Shown here piece by piece: positions 12,206 through 25,000 of a stretch of DNA of 64,000 nt. Source of the DNA: Maylandia zebra (Eukaryota; Chordata; Actinopteri; Cichliformes; Cichlidae); the NCBI RefSeq assembly GCF_041146795.1, contig NC_135169.1:8820264-8884263 (forward strand). The letters are read 5' to 3'. Positions within the stretch are counted from its first letter, which is position 1; the number at the start of each line of letters is the position of its first letter. The position numbers were made by a program, and so were the translations under genes. The notes under the pieces are model-generated. The model searched no databases, was not told where the DNA came from, and worked only from the letters and a program-made list of their open reading frames with translations.

Positions 12206-12417
12206 CTGAGGAAAGACAATAAAAACAAAGCACAAATATAAATATCACACACGTAACTTATTACAGCTGTATAATATTGTTATATCATTTAGTAACATTA
12301 CTGCATGCTGTATTATCATGGCATTTGATGGCTCACCTGGTCTTGCGCATCGCGGAAACGCCCCCTCCATTACTCAACACAAGTTTTGAAGCCTCGATAC
12401 AGAACGTCACATCACTA

Positions 12418-13334
12418 AGGTAAACACATATGGGACATGGAGACCATTGCAACTGCTCATCCACTTTGTCACAGGCGACAGCTGCAGGTTGTTTTTGCTA
12501 TTTTCTTCCTTTCAGTTTAAGACAGAGTAAGAAGTCTTGTTCCTGTTTTTCCTGTGTGATCTCAGAGTTGAAGAGATAAAAATGTGCAAACAATGAATTT
12601 ATTAAAACTAAAGAAAAGCAGAAGTCCTGTGAAGGACAGTTTGACACCTCAGCTGTGAGTGAACTGTTTTCACATTAAAAACAGAAGTAACCATCATGAT
12701 AAGATCAGCTCTGTTTGTGAGGACTCGTCTTAGTTTGAGGTGTGATGTTTGTCTTTACTCTGTTCCTGTTTCCATCACAGCTTATTGATGCACACACTTT
12801 AAGGCTACGTCCACACTAGCCCGGATAGACCGAAAGCACCGAAATGTGCGCTGCTTTTCGGTCTGGTTACTACCGTTTATGTCAGAACCGGTGCCATCAT
12901 GGCACCGGACACCGGTACCCATCCCTACTCATCACCATAGAATAACCCTAATAAATAAATATTCCTCTTATATCAGCCATAGTTCACATTCCTGAGTCAC
13001 TTTAATCCTGTTTCTGTGAGGATGACTCTGATTCTCTGTGTCAGTATCTGGGCTGTAATGTTTGTTTTATTGCTGCTTAAAGCAGTTAAAGCAGAAAACA
13101 TCACAGAAACTAGTCACTAAGACACTCAGACAGTTCCCACGTCAACTCCATCACTCTGAGATCCATCAGGTCAGAAGTGATATTCAGTGGCGACATCAGC
13201 AGTGACATCATCCTGGACAAAGGCTGGCTCATTTCCATGGAAACGACAGGTGTGTTACCTGTGGGCAGGGTTAAGACATCAGGACGGAGCACCCATTTCA
13301 TCCCTAACTCAAACACGGCAATGGCCAAAGAGCG
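12418..13334. other. No gene recognised; a short repeat at about 12.80-12.93 kb
   Basis: Near 12.80-12.93 kb is a motif common in fish repeats (GGCTACGTCCACACTAGCCC). It is followed by an imperfect GGTGCCATCATGGCACC palindrome and ACCGGTACCCATCCCTA, an hAT-like terminus. The rest looks unique. The open minus-strand stretch at 13110-13328 resembles nothing I know. Confidence 0.35.
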
Positions 13335-14060
13335 CGACTAAAAACTTTTAAATATTACTCTTTCTGGGTTACAAAATAAACTTTTAACATATTTTTAGGT
13401 GAGAATGTAGCTGTGTAAGCTTCAAATATCTGCTCAATTTATCAAGATATCATATATTTCCAAAAGTGCTCCGACGTTTTCGGGGACGTCTGTTACCCAC
13501 CAGCTCCTTAGCCGACCGGGAGGTCGAGACTCTAGAGCCGGCGAGAACAGGGAACTGCTGGCACATCGTTTTCAATCCCCCGCGGTCTTTCACTACTTAG
13601 GTTAAACATGATATATAAGTCACTTAGATAACTTATATTTCATATAAGACTTAGATAACCTATATACCGTGCTTCCCCATGACAACACTGTTGCTGCACA
13701 GCAAGAAAGTCCTGAGTTTGCATGTTCTCCCCATATTTGCGTGGGTTCTCCCCGGGTACTCTGGCTTCCTCAAACAGTCCAAAGACATGCACCTAGTGGG
13801 GATAGGTTAATCGATCAATCTAAATGTGAACATGAATGGTTGTCTGTCCCTGTGTGTTAGCCCTGCGACAGACTGGCGACCTGTCCAGGGTGTACCCCGC
13901 CTCTCGCCCTATGACAGCTGGGATAGGCTCCAGCACGAGTGGATGGATGTTTATGTTTGGTTTATTTCAGTGTTTGATTTGTTCCTTAGTATATCGGTTT
14001 GGCTCAGATTAAAGTTCAGCTTCATAACTGGACCGTTTTATTTTAAAGTCATACTCGGAG
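13335..14060 (+). mobile_element. Copy of the hAT3-type element, split by a SINE
   Basis: The sequence around 13.34-13.62 kb (TTTCTGGGTTACAAAATAAA, ATGTAGCTGTGTAA, CCCCCGCGGTCTTTC, AAACATGATATATAAGTCAC) matches the element at 52244-53056 and 61564-62389. It is longer here because it keeps a segment the other two lack (GTGCTCCGACGTTTTC to GAACTGCTGGCACATC). The match resumes after the SINE at about 13.95 kb (TCAGTGTTTGATTTGTTCC). A third relative is at 29.4-29.58 kb. Confidence 0.6.
13672..13950 (+). mobile_element. SINE-like retroposon, forward orientation
   Basis: Same family as 2112-2472, in the opposite orientation: CACTGTTGCTGCACAGCAAG, GTTTGCATGTTCTCCCC, CGACAGACTGGCGACCTGTC, and a GTGGATGGATG tail. 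A deletion removes the B-box region after AAAGTCCTGAG. It splits the hAT3-type copy. Confidence 0.7.
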
Positions 14061-16023
14061 AGCTGTCAGTATATTTGAACCTGAATATTTCACCTAATTT
14101 AAATTGTGCTGTTCTTATTTAAACAGCTGAGTCTGAATTAAATCTAACAGTAAACATATTTAATTCAGGAGGAAACAAAACCAGCATGTTGATACATGGA
14201 GATGCTGAAGGCTGCTCCAACAATGATCTGTTTATATTTGAAATATTAGTTCGGTTCTCTTCCAAACCCCGGCAGCTGTCTGTTGTAGGTTTGAGTGTTT
14301 ACTAAAAAAAATGTTCTAACATCTCACCTGTTTGTTTCTATTCACACATACATGTGTATTATGTTTATTAACAGAGAGATGAAGCTTGCGTTTCTGTCAT
14401 GTAGTGATTGTGCTTACCTGTATGAAGCTTATTAGAAATTATGAAACAGATGATGAGCATATGTAAAAGCGAAAGTGCTTAAGATACTTTTTTAAATGAT
14501 CTTTTTTGCTTAAAATAACTACTACTGCTTCATCATGTATAACTTTTTCATGTCATGTGTAATTTCCATTGCGAATATTAATCAGTGTTAAGTTAAGAGG
14601 GGGCGGCAGTAAAAACTCCAGACCTGTGATGTCATCAGTACACTACCATTCCAACTGTAGAATGATCACGCTGCATTCTTGGGACGTCTGGACTGGCGAG
14701 AACGCGAGTACGCACTTGCGTACTTGAGAATTGAGAAATGGCCGAAGAAACTGGGAGACTAGGAACAAGAAACCAGGTGTGAGGAAACCCAGGAACACAG
14801 GAAACCCCACGCAGCAACATAGGACAACACGACAACAGGCAGAGGAAGACAGAGGAGTAAATACACAGAGGCTAAGGGATGAGAAAGAGCAGGGAAACAC
14901 AGCTGAAACAGATCTAACATAATGGGACAGGGAGGAAGCCACACAGGGAGGAAGCCACACTGAAGACACTGAACAAAAGACTATTAAAATAAAACTGGAA
15001 ACATAAGACACACACTAAGATTAAGTGTTAACTCTGATGACCCAGCCTGTCTGTGTTGTACTCTGGTTGTTGGGTGATGTGAGGTTGCTGTGGCCTCCTG
15101 CTGCTGCCTAAACACAGTGCTGGCTCATGTTCTGTAGCTTATTTTAAGCACAGCACAGAGCTGAGCTGATCTGATCTGCAGTCTGACTTCTGCTTTAAAT
15201 GGTGTCAAAACAGCTTGTTCACACCTAAAGTGACAAACTGTACAAGACAAAACCTCTGCTGTTTTATCATCTGCACAACAAATGTAGTCTCTGTGAAAGA
15301 CACGTGGTCATCATGATCATCTCATTATAATCATATAATCATACATTCTTCATTAACTGTCTTATTATGAGGAAGTTGTTCAAAGCTGCAGATGAATCAT
15401 GTTGAAGTCGTCTCCTCGTTTTTATTCTCCTGGTGATCAGAGAGAGGATCTGAAACTGCTGCAGTCTGCTCTCTTTAAATTCAGGACCACAAACACCTTT
15501 AACAGACAGTTCAAACAGCAACAGAAGCAAAGATGATGATTACTCACTATATCGTGTATTTGTGACCAAAGCATCATGCTGTTGTTTTATATTCCTGCTG
15601 TGTAACATCATTAATGTTACTGAGCTGCAGAGCAGTGAGGACACGAGCATCATTACTCTCCAGAGAAATCTGATTTTCAGGATGGCCTCTTGTCTTTCTG
15701 CCTCTTCCTCATGGGCTCACTCCAATAACTAAATTCATCAAACATCCTACTATCGCTGAACGACTGCTCATAGAGGGTCATATGATTGTTGGGTTTGCTC
15801 TGGTAGGGTCTTTAATGAGCAGAGCCATAGTCAGCCTGTGCTCTCTGAGGTGCTGCTTTCACACACTGAGCTGTGATGGACTGAGAAGGACAGCTGGGAC
15901 ACTTCATGAAGGACCTTTGTGAGCCGGACACACAGCAGCACGCTGACGTGAGAACAGGAAGTGATGAAAGCGGGCATCTCTCCGTAGCTCAGAGCCCACG
16001 TGCTCAGTCTACATCCAGACACC
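14061..16023. other. No gene recognised; possible LTR-like stretch at about 14.7-15.0 kb
   Basis: At 14.64-14.73 kb is a terminus-like motif with a near-perfect inverted repeat (GTACGCACTTGCGTAC). From 14.73 to 15.0 kb the minus strand has the base make-up of the solo LTRs found further right, but neither ends nor target duplication could be placed. The rest up to the receptor signal exon is unassigned. Confidence 0.3.
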
Positions 16024-19000
16024 ATGAAGCCAGCAGCCACCCCTCTGCTCCTCCTCCTCGGTGAGTCCCTCACTCATTTATTTAGAGCAGAGACTCTGAC
16101 AGCAGCTCACAGTCTGTATATTATAACATAATATAACATATATAATATGTCAACATGGTAATTAATCTATTATTAGACAAAACTGGCTACATCTTATCAT
16201 CCATCTTCATTACAGTCATGGTGACAGGTTTATGGCTGTTTACAGGGTCAGAAATAATGGCTGTCATGACAGCTTTTTAATAAGAATGAATTAATTACTG
16301 GATATTTGTATGACTTTAGAAAAGGCTGCACTCCCAAGTATCAGGTATAAACTCCACTAATTAGGAGTTTCTACAACTTGAGACAGTTTGTGCTGTTAAA
16401 ACAAACAATACATCGATTTTAAATACCAAGTGCATAAACAGTATATTTGTTTTGTTTTTTACAGTGATGTGTCAACTCATTTTTAAAAGTAACTGAGTTA
16501 CATGGCTGGCCTGATCTGAACCTGAGTGATAGTCTGTTATTGGACTTTTGTGCACAGAATCACAGTTTGTCTATAATGAACACCATGTCCATAAGTGCAC
16601 ATGACACCAAGACACCCCAGGTCACAAATGCACAGCCATAATTTTGTAATGGTGTCACCAGATGAGCAGCTGTATGTCTTGTAAAGACAAGAGCTGAGCT
16701 GTCAACTGATAACCATTTGGTGGTGAGTTGGATCAGATGGTGGGGGAGGATGCTGAGCAGGCCTGGTTCACCTAAACAGATAGTGAGGGTGTGCTGGGAA
16801 TGCCTAGCAAAGGCCGCATCCCATGACATCTTCAACTCTAGCAGAACCACATCAGTATTTCAAATGAGGCTGAGAACACTGAGTTTGAATGGGTCACCCT
16901 CAGTTTCTTAGGGGCCAATAAGGTCAATTTGACCCCATATACATTAATGTCAAACCAAGAAACATGACTGTTAACATAATGTTTGATGTGAAGGCTTTTA
17001 AATAGTTAAAAGTTGAAATGTAAATTGTTGATTTCTGTATTTTATAATATATTTATTGCATTTTATGTGGAGTGAATGAATAAAAGTATATTTACGGTGG
17101 CACCCTAGAGACAAAGCACGTACAAACTCTGAAGCACGTGCAAATTTTCCTGCTTGGAATTGTATACAATTGCATTGGATTCACTGCATGAATAAACTTT
17201 CTGAATCCTTTATCATCCGCAACAGAAAATAGTTGTGGATGATGCTATGCAGATGACGCCGATGAAGCCAGATAACACACACCAATGAGTTAAACTGCAG
17301 GAATGTCTTAAAGACATAAAGACCTGGATGGCTGCTAACTTTCTGCTTCTTAATTCAGATCAAACTGAGGTTATTGTACTCGGCCCTGAAAAGCTTAGAA
17401 ATATGGTATCTAAGCAGATTCTTACTCTGGATGGCATTACCTTGGCCTCCAGTAACGCTGTGAGGAACCTTGGAGTCATTTTTGACCAGGACATGTCCTT
17501 CAACGCACATATTAAACAAATATATCAGACTGCTTTCTTCCATTTGTGCAACATCTCTAAAGTTAGAAATATCCTGTCTCAGAGTGACGCTGAAAAACTA
17601 GTTCATGCATTTATTACTTCCAGGCTGCACGACTGTAATTCATTATTATCAGGATGTCCAAAAAACTCACTGAAAAGCCTTCAGCTGATCCAAAATGCTG
17701 CAGCAAGAGTCTTGACAGGGACTAGAAAGAGAGAGCAGATTTCTCCTGTTTTGGCTTCCCTTCATTGGCTTCCTGTTAAATCCAGAATTCAAAGTCCTGC
17801 TCCTCACATACAAGATCTTAAATAATCAGGCCCCATCTTATCTTAATGACCTTGTAGTACCATATCACCCTATTAGAGCACTTCGCTCTCACTCTGCAGG
17901 CCTACTTGTTGTTCCTAGAGTATTTAAAAGTAGAATGGGAGGGAGAGCCTTCAGTTTTCAGGCCCCTCTTCTGTGGAACCAGCTTCCAGTTTGGATTCAG
18001 GAGACAGACACTATCTCTACTTTCAAGATTAGGCTTCAAACTTTCCTTTTTGCTAAAGCATATAGTTAGGGCTGGACCAGGTGACCCTGAATCCTCCCTT
18101 AGTTATGCTGCAATAGACGTAGGCTGCCGGGGATTCCCATGATGCATGTCTTTCATCCTGTTTTCCTTCTCTCACCCCAACCAATCACAGCACTCCATAC
18201 TGTACAGTAATGCCACTGTTTTGCACATGTCTCAACTCTGTATATTTTTATATATTTTATTTTATTGTTTGCTCTATTTAATTTGTAAAATATGTGTATA
18301 CACACACATTGGAAAACATTTAGTATACACATCCAGAAATGCATATACTATTATATACTGTACATATATTTATTAGTTTCAGATGTAGCCATTCTTGTAT
18401 TTTGCTTGTTTACATTATTGTATTTTGCACACCTCTGTTGCTTGTGAAGCTCGCACACAAGAATTTCACTCACATGTACTGTACCAATGTACCTGCACAT
18501 GTGATGTGACAATAAAAGTGATTTGATTTGATTTGATTTGAGATGGCCCCGCCCCTCCCTGAGCCTGGTTCTGCTGGAGGTTTCTTCCTGTTAAAAGGGA
18601 GTTTTTCCTTCCCACTGTCGCCAAAGTGCTGCTCATAGGGGGTCATATGGTTGTTGGGTTTTTCCTCTCTATCTATTATTGTACAATCTACTGTACAATA
18701 TAAAGCGCCTTGAAGCAACTGTTGTTGTGATTTGGTGGTATATAAATAAAATTGAATTGAATTGAATAGTACCTTGTGTGCCCGCTCCGGAAAATTTCCT
18801 GGAGCCGTGCTCAGGCTGTTTTTCCCCAGCCAACCAAAGAGACTTTTTCCTTTGGACTCTGCCGCTGCACATGTGGTGTGAATCTTGTTTTCATGCTTAA
18901 TTATCATTGTGTCCTAGCCAATCCTAGTGCTTCATAGCTTTGTCTTCTTTCTCAGCATTCCTAGTAGTAGTTTTGTCTCGTAGTTCTTGCCAGTATTTAG

Positions 19001-22000
19001 TTCTTAGTGCTCTAATAGGAAGTTTTGCGTTAGTTTAGTAAATTAAAGGGTCCAGAGGCCAATTGTTTTCCCTCTCGTCCTTAGTTCATGTGTAGTGTTT
19101 CATTTTCGTTCACCACTTTCAATGTGTGCCACTTTTTAGTGCCAAAATAAATTGTTTCTTTTCACTGTACCTCCGAGCATCCTTGTGGTGTCTGCATTTG
19201 ACAGAAGTACCCAGTGAAAATTAAAAATCTTTCAGGTTGGTCAGATTGCAGGTCACTGACAGCCTCATACAGCTTGCGTAGAGCTTCCTTAGCTTCAGGG
19301 GGAATGTACACTGCCACAATAACAATGATACTGAACTCCCTTGGCAAATAATAGGGCCTTCACATCTCTGCCATAAATTCCTTCAGCAGAGCACTGCTTG
19401 TTGATTATACCTGTGTTGATTTAAACATACAGGCCACCGCCGCCGTGTCCTTTTCCAGATGTACCGGCATTCCTGGATATTGTGTTGCCCCATTAGCTGA
19501 ATGTCCACGTGGGAGATCGTGTCATTCAGCCAAGTTTCCATGAAGATAAACACACAGTGTAGGAGCCAAATGAGTTGTTCCTTTTTTGGATTAAGAGGGT
19601 TGGTTTTAAATGCACACTCTGTATTGGTGCACGAGTGTTGGGCGTGACTCATGGGTGTATTAGGTGATAAATGTGGTTGCACTCACCTGTTCACTGCACC
19701 TGATGTTGATGAGCAGAAAGGTAGGGTGAGCATGAGGAGAAGCTTTCTGTTGACCGTAGCTTGAGTGCAGCTTGAGTCATTTTGATGCATTTTTGTATGC
19801 AACTTGAGTTTAGTTTAGTGCACTAATTGATGCCATAGGCCAATGTTGTAGCGTGACATATAATTGGTGTAAGTGTCACAATACGGCTGTGTGCAAGCAA
19901 GAGTAGGACCCAAACGCAAACTCGCAGAGACGAAAAGTAAACTCAAAAAGGCAGGACGAGACAAGGGAAGCAAAACTAGAAACATTCACATAGGATATAG
20001 ACCATGAAAGTAAAACAGGAAACACACTGACTGAACTCAAGACAGGTAAACTTAACAGACTGAGGAGACCTGAAACATGGGACAGAAAGGCACAGTAGAC
20101 ACAACATGAACATAACGACGCCACAGGGGAAGAGTAAAACAAAATGCAGGAACACAGGACCTCTTTCAAAATAAAATATGAAATGTAATGAAATGCAAAC
20201 ATGACAACATGAACTTGACAACATAAGAAACACAGACATGAAACACATGAAGGACAAGGGAGACTTAACAGGGGTTGGATACACAAAGGGAATCTAATAA
20301 ACAAATGATCTTATATAACCTAATGAACTTAAACATAAACCATAAACATAGAAAATAAACTAAAACTTAAAACGCTGGGTCGAAAGACCCTGGATCGTGA
20401 CAGTAAGACTTTGTGAGTTGCAGTTCTTGTGTTTGTGAAATCTGCGCGTTTGTTTAAAAGTTGATCCTATGTGCTGATTTTGTATAGTGGACAGTACCAT
20501 GTGGAATAAAAGGAACAAATAGTACATAAGTGCATTAATGTGTTTATTGCTGAGCATCATCAGCGTTCTCATGTTTGGCCTGCCGTGCCCGTTGGGTGGA
20601 GGAGCCGCAATACACAGCACGAAGCACAGGCCAAGAAGGTGGTGTGGCAGCAATCATCCACACCAGTCTATCAGTCAACAAAAGCCCCAGACAGACTTTT
20701 AATTCATTTGAAAGCCTGATCCGCAGAAAGGAGGGGGGCTTGCCATTGTTGTTAACAGCCGGTGATGCAACCCTGCTCACAGCTGCTGCTCGGTGCTGTT
20801 GCGTTTTTAACTCCTCCACTGCTGACCAGTTTCCAGCTGTTTTTAACCAGAACTGTAAAAGTTTTTATGCAGCCAGACTGGGGAACTGAGCTCATGGTTT
20901 TATTCCACTTGTCAGACTGCCTTGGATACTGTGGCGCCATTAAAAACCAGACTGCCTAAAACTAAATCTGAGCCCTGGCTGAACGACATGACCCGAGCTG
21001 TCAGACGCGAGTGTCGTCGAGCTGAGCACAAGTCGAAAACGGACAAACTACAAGTGTCATTTCAGATGCTGAAGGACTTTTGGGGACAATATCAAAGAAC
21101 TGTAAAAGATGCCAAAAGAAAACACTTATCTGATATTATTCTGTCAAACTGTCACAATCCCTATGTTTTATTTAAAACTATTAACTCTGTTCTTAGTGCA
21201 CCACATATTGACTGTATCGAGCCCTCATCTGAAGCCTGTGAAAGTTTATTACACATTTTTATTGAGAATCAAATCTCTCCCCTTCTGCTCATGACCCATC
21301 AGTCTCTGCTTCCTGCGCTGCTGTCTTTAAAAGGTTTGAGACCGGGTCGTTTTAAGCCTGCTGGGTCTCCAAACCATGCTGTTCCTCCTTGACTTTTAAA
21401 AGAGGTGTTACCTACAGTCGGACCTTTGGTTCTCGAGCTGGTAAACCACAGTTTGATGTCAGGTGTAGTCTCTAAAGATTTTAAACATGCAGTAGTCAAT
21501 CCCCTGATTAAAAAAACTGCTCTTGATCCTACGGTTCTTGCAAATTACAGGCCTATCTCCAAACCACCTTTTCTTTCCAAAATTCTTGAAAAGTTAGTTC
21601 ACAGCCAATTAATGACCTTCCTGGAAAAGCAAAATGTGTCTGTGTGCATGGGTGTTGGACTTCCTCACTGGCAGAACTCAGGTGGTGAGGGTGGGTAGAT
21701 GCGTCTCTAACAGCATCACCATCAACACAGGAGCACCTCAGGGATGTGTCCTCTCGCCACTGCTCTACTCCCTCTACACTTCAGACTGTGTGGCCACCCA
21801 TGGCTCCAACACCATTGTGAAGTTTGCTGACGACACAGTGGTGTTGGGTGCCATCTCCAACAACGATGAGGCGGCCTACATGGATGAAGTGAAGAATGTT
21901 ATGCAGTACATTTGCATAACAGTACATTATGCAAATGTACTGTTAGGGTCCTAACCCCTAACCCTAACAGTACATTTGCATAATGTACTGTTTATAATCT

Positions 22001-25000
22001 TATAAACAGTACATTTGGATAATGACTGAAACTAGCACCACTGCACCACTCGCAGCCATTCCCCAACTCTCTGTGAATGGTACTCATGGTTTTTGATCAG
22101 TTGTTGTTGATCAATGGTCTTGACAATATGCGTACCAATGATCAAGGAACTGACCTCCCAGCCCATTCGTTCCTTCAGTGGTGCTGGTTTCAGTCATTAT
22201 GCAAATGTCCTGTTTATAAGATTGGGGAAACCTGCAGTCAGCTGAGACTGAAGAAGTCACCTGGATGAGTGACGAAATGTTTCTCACACTGAAAACGTTA
22301 CATCCAGATGAACAGAATCAACCTTTTGGGGATTTACTTACCTTGATTATTGAGCATTTAACAAGAAATGCAATAGTTACATCTTTTGTACAGTAAAATA
22401 ATAAATAACAATGTTTCACAGTTTAGAGTAAAATTTCAATCATATATGCCACCTCTGTAATATTCTAGATATTTGTAATTGAGCGATATATAAATATTAA
22501 AAATATATAATATTTCATAAATGTGTAGGGGAATGGCTATTATTGTCATGGTCCTGGGTCTCCTGACCCAGCGTTTTTAGTTCTTTGTGATGTTTGTATT
22601 ATTGTCCTTGTGTGATTTATTCTATGGTTTCTAGTTTTGATCCCTTGCCCTTCATGTCTCTCTGTGTCCCCTCTGTTCTGTGTAATTGTGTGTCTTTGCA
22701 TGTTTGAGTTTGTTTTCTGTCACTCTGCATTGTGCATTATGTTCTCATGGTTGGTCTTTTGTTACTCTCTCTAGTCTAGTCTCTTGTGTTCCCAGCTGAG
22801 TATTTCCCTGTGTATTTTGGTTCTTAGACCTCTGCCTTATGGTTTATGTCTCTGTATTTCTTAGTTGCTGTCTCCACTGTGTCAAGTTCGCGTCTCTGTG
22901 TGAAACTTCCTGTTTTACTTTGATGGTCGGTGTCTTATGTGAATGTGTCCTGCTTTGCTTGTCTCGTCAGTCCTGATTTCTCCCAGCTGTGCCCTCCTTC
23001 TGTGTCTCATTCCCCTCGTTACTCCCCAGTGTATTTAAACCCTGTGTTTCTCTGAGTCAGTGTCACGTCATCCCTCATGCTGTGTGTGATTCTCCCCGTG
23101 TCTCCTAGTATACTTTATGATTAGCTTTTCCCAGTTTAGTTTTGTATTGCCTGTGTTCTATTTTCCAGCAATTAAAGCTGTGCTTTTGAGTTCAAGTTCT
23201 GTCCCCGTGAGTTTGCGTTTGGGTCCTCTACTGCCTGCCACACAGCCAAAACATGACAATTATATCTCCACAATGTAGTAGTATGTAGTAATAGTATGAA
23301 GCTAAGTGAACAAACTGATGCACTTCTGTGATGGTCCGCGGTGTATGCCATTCCGCCACTTGTTGAACTATCAGGGGATCTGTGGAAATACCTCCAGCAG
23401 AGATGATCTGGCCCAGATTGGCAACCTGCTCCAGGAACAAGCAGCATTTTGATGGCTTCAGTTTTAGGTTGGCTCCACACAATCTGATGAACACTTGCTC
23501 GAGCTGCTCCAGCATCTGGGTGCCATCCTGACCCAGGACAATGATGTCATTAAGGTACACTAAGCAGGTCTCCCACAGCAGCCCGGGCAGGACTCTGTTG
23601 ATTTAGCCTTTGGAATCTGGCTGGTGCATTGCATAGTCCAAAAAGCATCACATTCCACTTGAACAATCCCTTACAATCCCTTACAGGTACAAAATGCAGG
23701 TGCTTTCTACCTGCCAGTATCCTGATGTCAGGTCTAGTGTACTGAAGTAGTTGGCAGTGGAAAGCGTGTCAAGGGTATCCTGGATGCATGGCAGGGGATA
23801 AGCGTCTTTAAGAGTGCGCTCATTTAGTGGTCTATAGTCCACACACAGTCTGAGACTGATATTTCTTTTTCACCATAACAATTGGAGCAGCTAGCTATTG
23901 CTAGGCTGAGTTAGCCCAGTCGCAGGCTCTGCTGTACATGCTGGTCGGCCGCTATTTGTTTGTCTCCTGCCAGCCTGCATGGCGGGTGCTTAACTGGTGG
24001 CACTGACATGGTCAAGATGTCATGCTGGACGACACTGGTGGAACCAAGGTCATTTGGGCCAGTGAGAAGACATCACCATAGGACCCCAGCAGGCCTGCTA
24101 GTCCCCAACGGGCAACGTGTGTCAAACCGGGGCTGCTCTCAGCATACAGGGCCTGCAAATGGCTTGGCACAAAAGCAGGGGCAGTGCTTTCAAGCTTGAG
24201 GGCTGCCAAGACCCTTGGTGGGTAATTCGCCAACCCCTCCAGGACTTGCACAGGTTGAAGAACCCCAGCCACGGCACCCCACTTTAAGATAACAGCCCCA
24301 GGGTTAAAGACTCTGATCAGGATGCTAGAGGGTTTGCAAGGCTGCACAACTACGTGAGCCACCAGCACTTTGTGTTTCTCCACAAAACCCTTCATGGGGC
24401 TTCGTGGGGCCTATCAGTTCACACTGTTACCCCTACTCCCCAAATACAGTGCAGTGGGCTCCAACAGTATACTCAGAACGAGCATCACATGCACCTTGGG
24501 CTGCCATGAGAGTTTTTTTTATTCCCTTTTAATTCCTTTCTTTTCCGTTTCTTCTTATTATCCAGACAGCTCACTTTTGCAGCTTTGTCCTTCATAACTG
24601 GTACCAGTAAAATACACAGCATTGAGTCTGGTAGTCTTCCATGAATCATAAACTCTGTGAAGCAGAGTGCTAGAAGAGGAACTAGCCTTAAACTTAAACT
24701 GTTTTAAATGTGATCCAACCCAGAAGCTTTATTATCAGATAACTATGAATGAATTCATATATGTCACGGCTGCCGAGGCGAGCCGTGTGGTGTTGGAGGG
24801 AAAGAGGACCCAAAATGCAGGCAGTAGATTGATGATGCAAGTGACGTTTATTTCCAAGTGATGGAGTTACAGAACAGGCAGTGAGGAATGACAAATGACT
24901 AAAGAAACCTAAACTGGGAAAACTAAATAACAAACCTGAGAACATACGAAATAGGGTGAGGGCAGAGAGAGGAACAAAACACCTTGGAACACAGACGAGC

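Larger units (their letters stand above)
10027..12417 (-). mobile_element. hAT (ZBED-like) DNA transposon, internally deleted
   Basis: The ends are tagtgatgggcagatgaagcc on the left and, inverted, tagtgatgtgacgttctgta on the right. They share the outer TAGTGATG and a GAGGCTTC-type subterminal motif. Flanking 8-mers (gcttacac and aggtaaac) match only partly, so the target duplication is decayed or the ends are slightly off. It encloses a spliced hAT transposase frame. An L2-type tail sits in its third intron. A 5' non-coding exon with a GTGAGC donor is visible at about 12.34 kb, but no BED zinc-finger exon follows it. Confidence 0.7.

Noticed and set aside
19976..20304. Cys/Leu-rich open frames on the minus strand, possibly membrane proteins
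   Set aside because: They lie wholly inside a solo LTR with a perfect target duplication.
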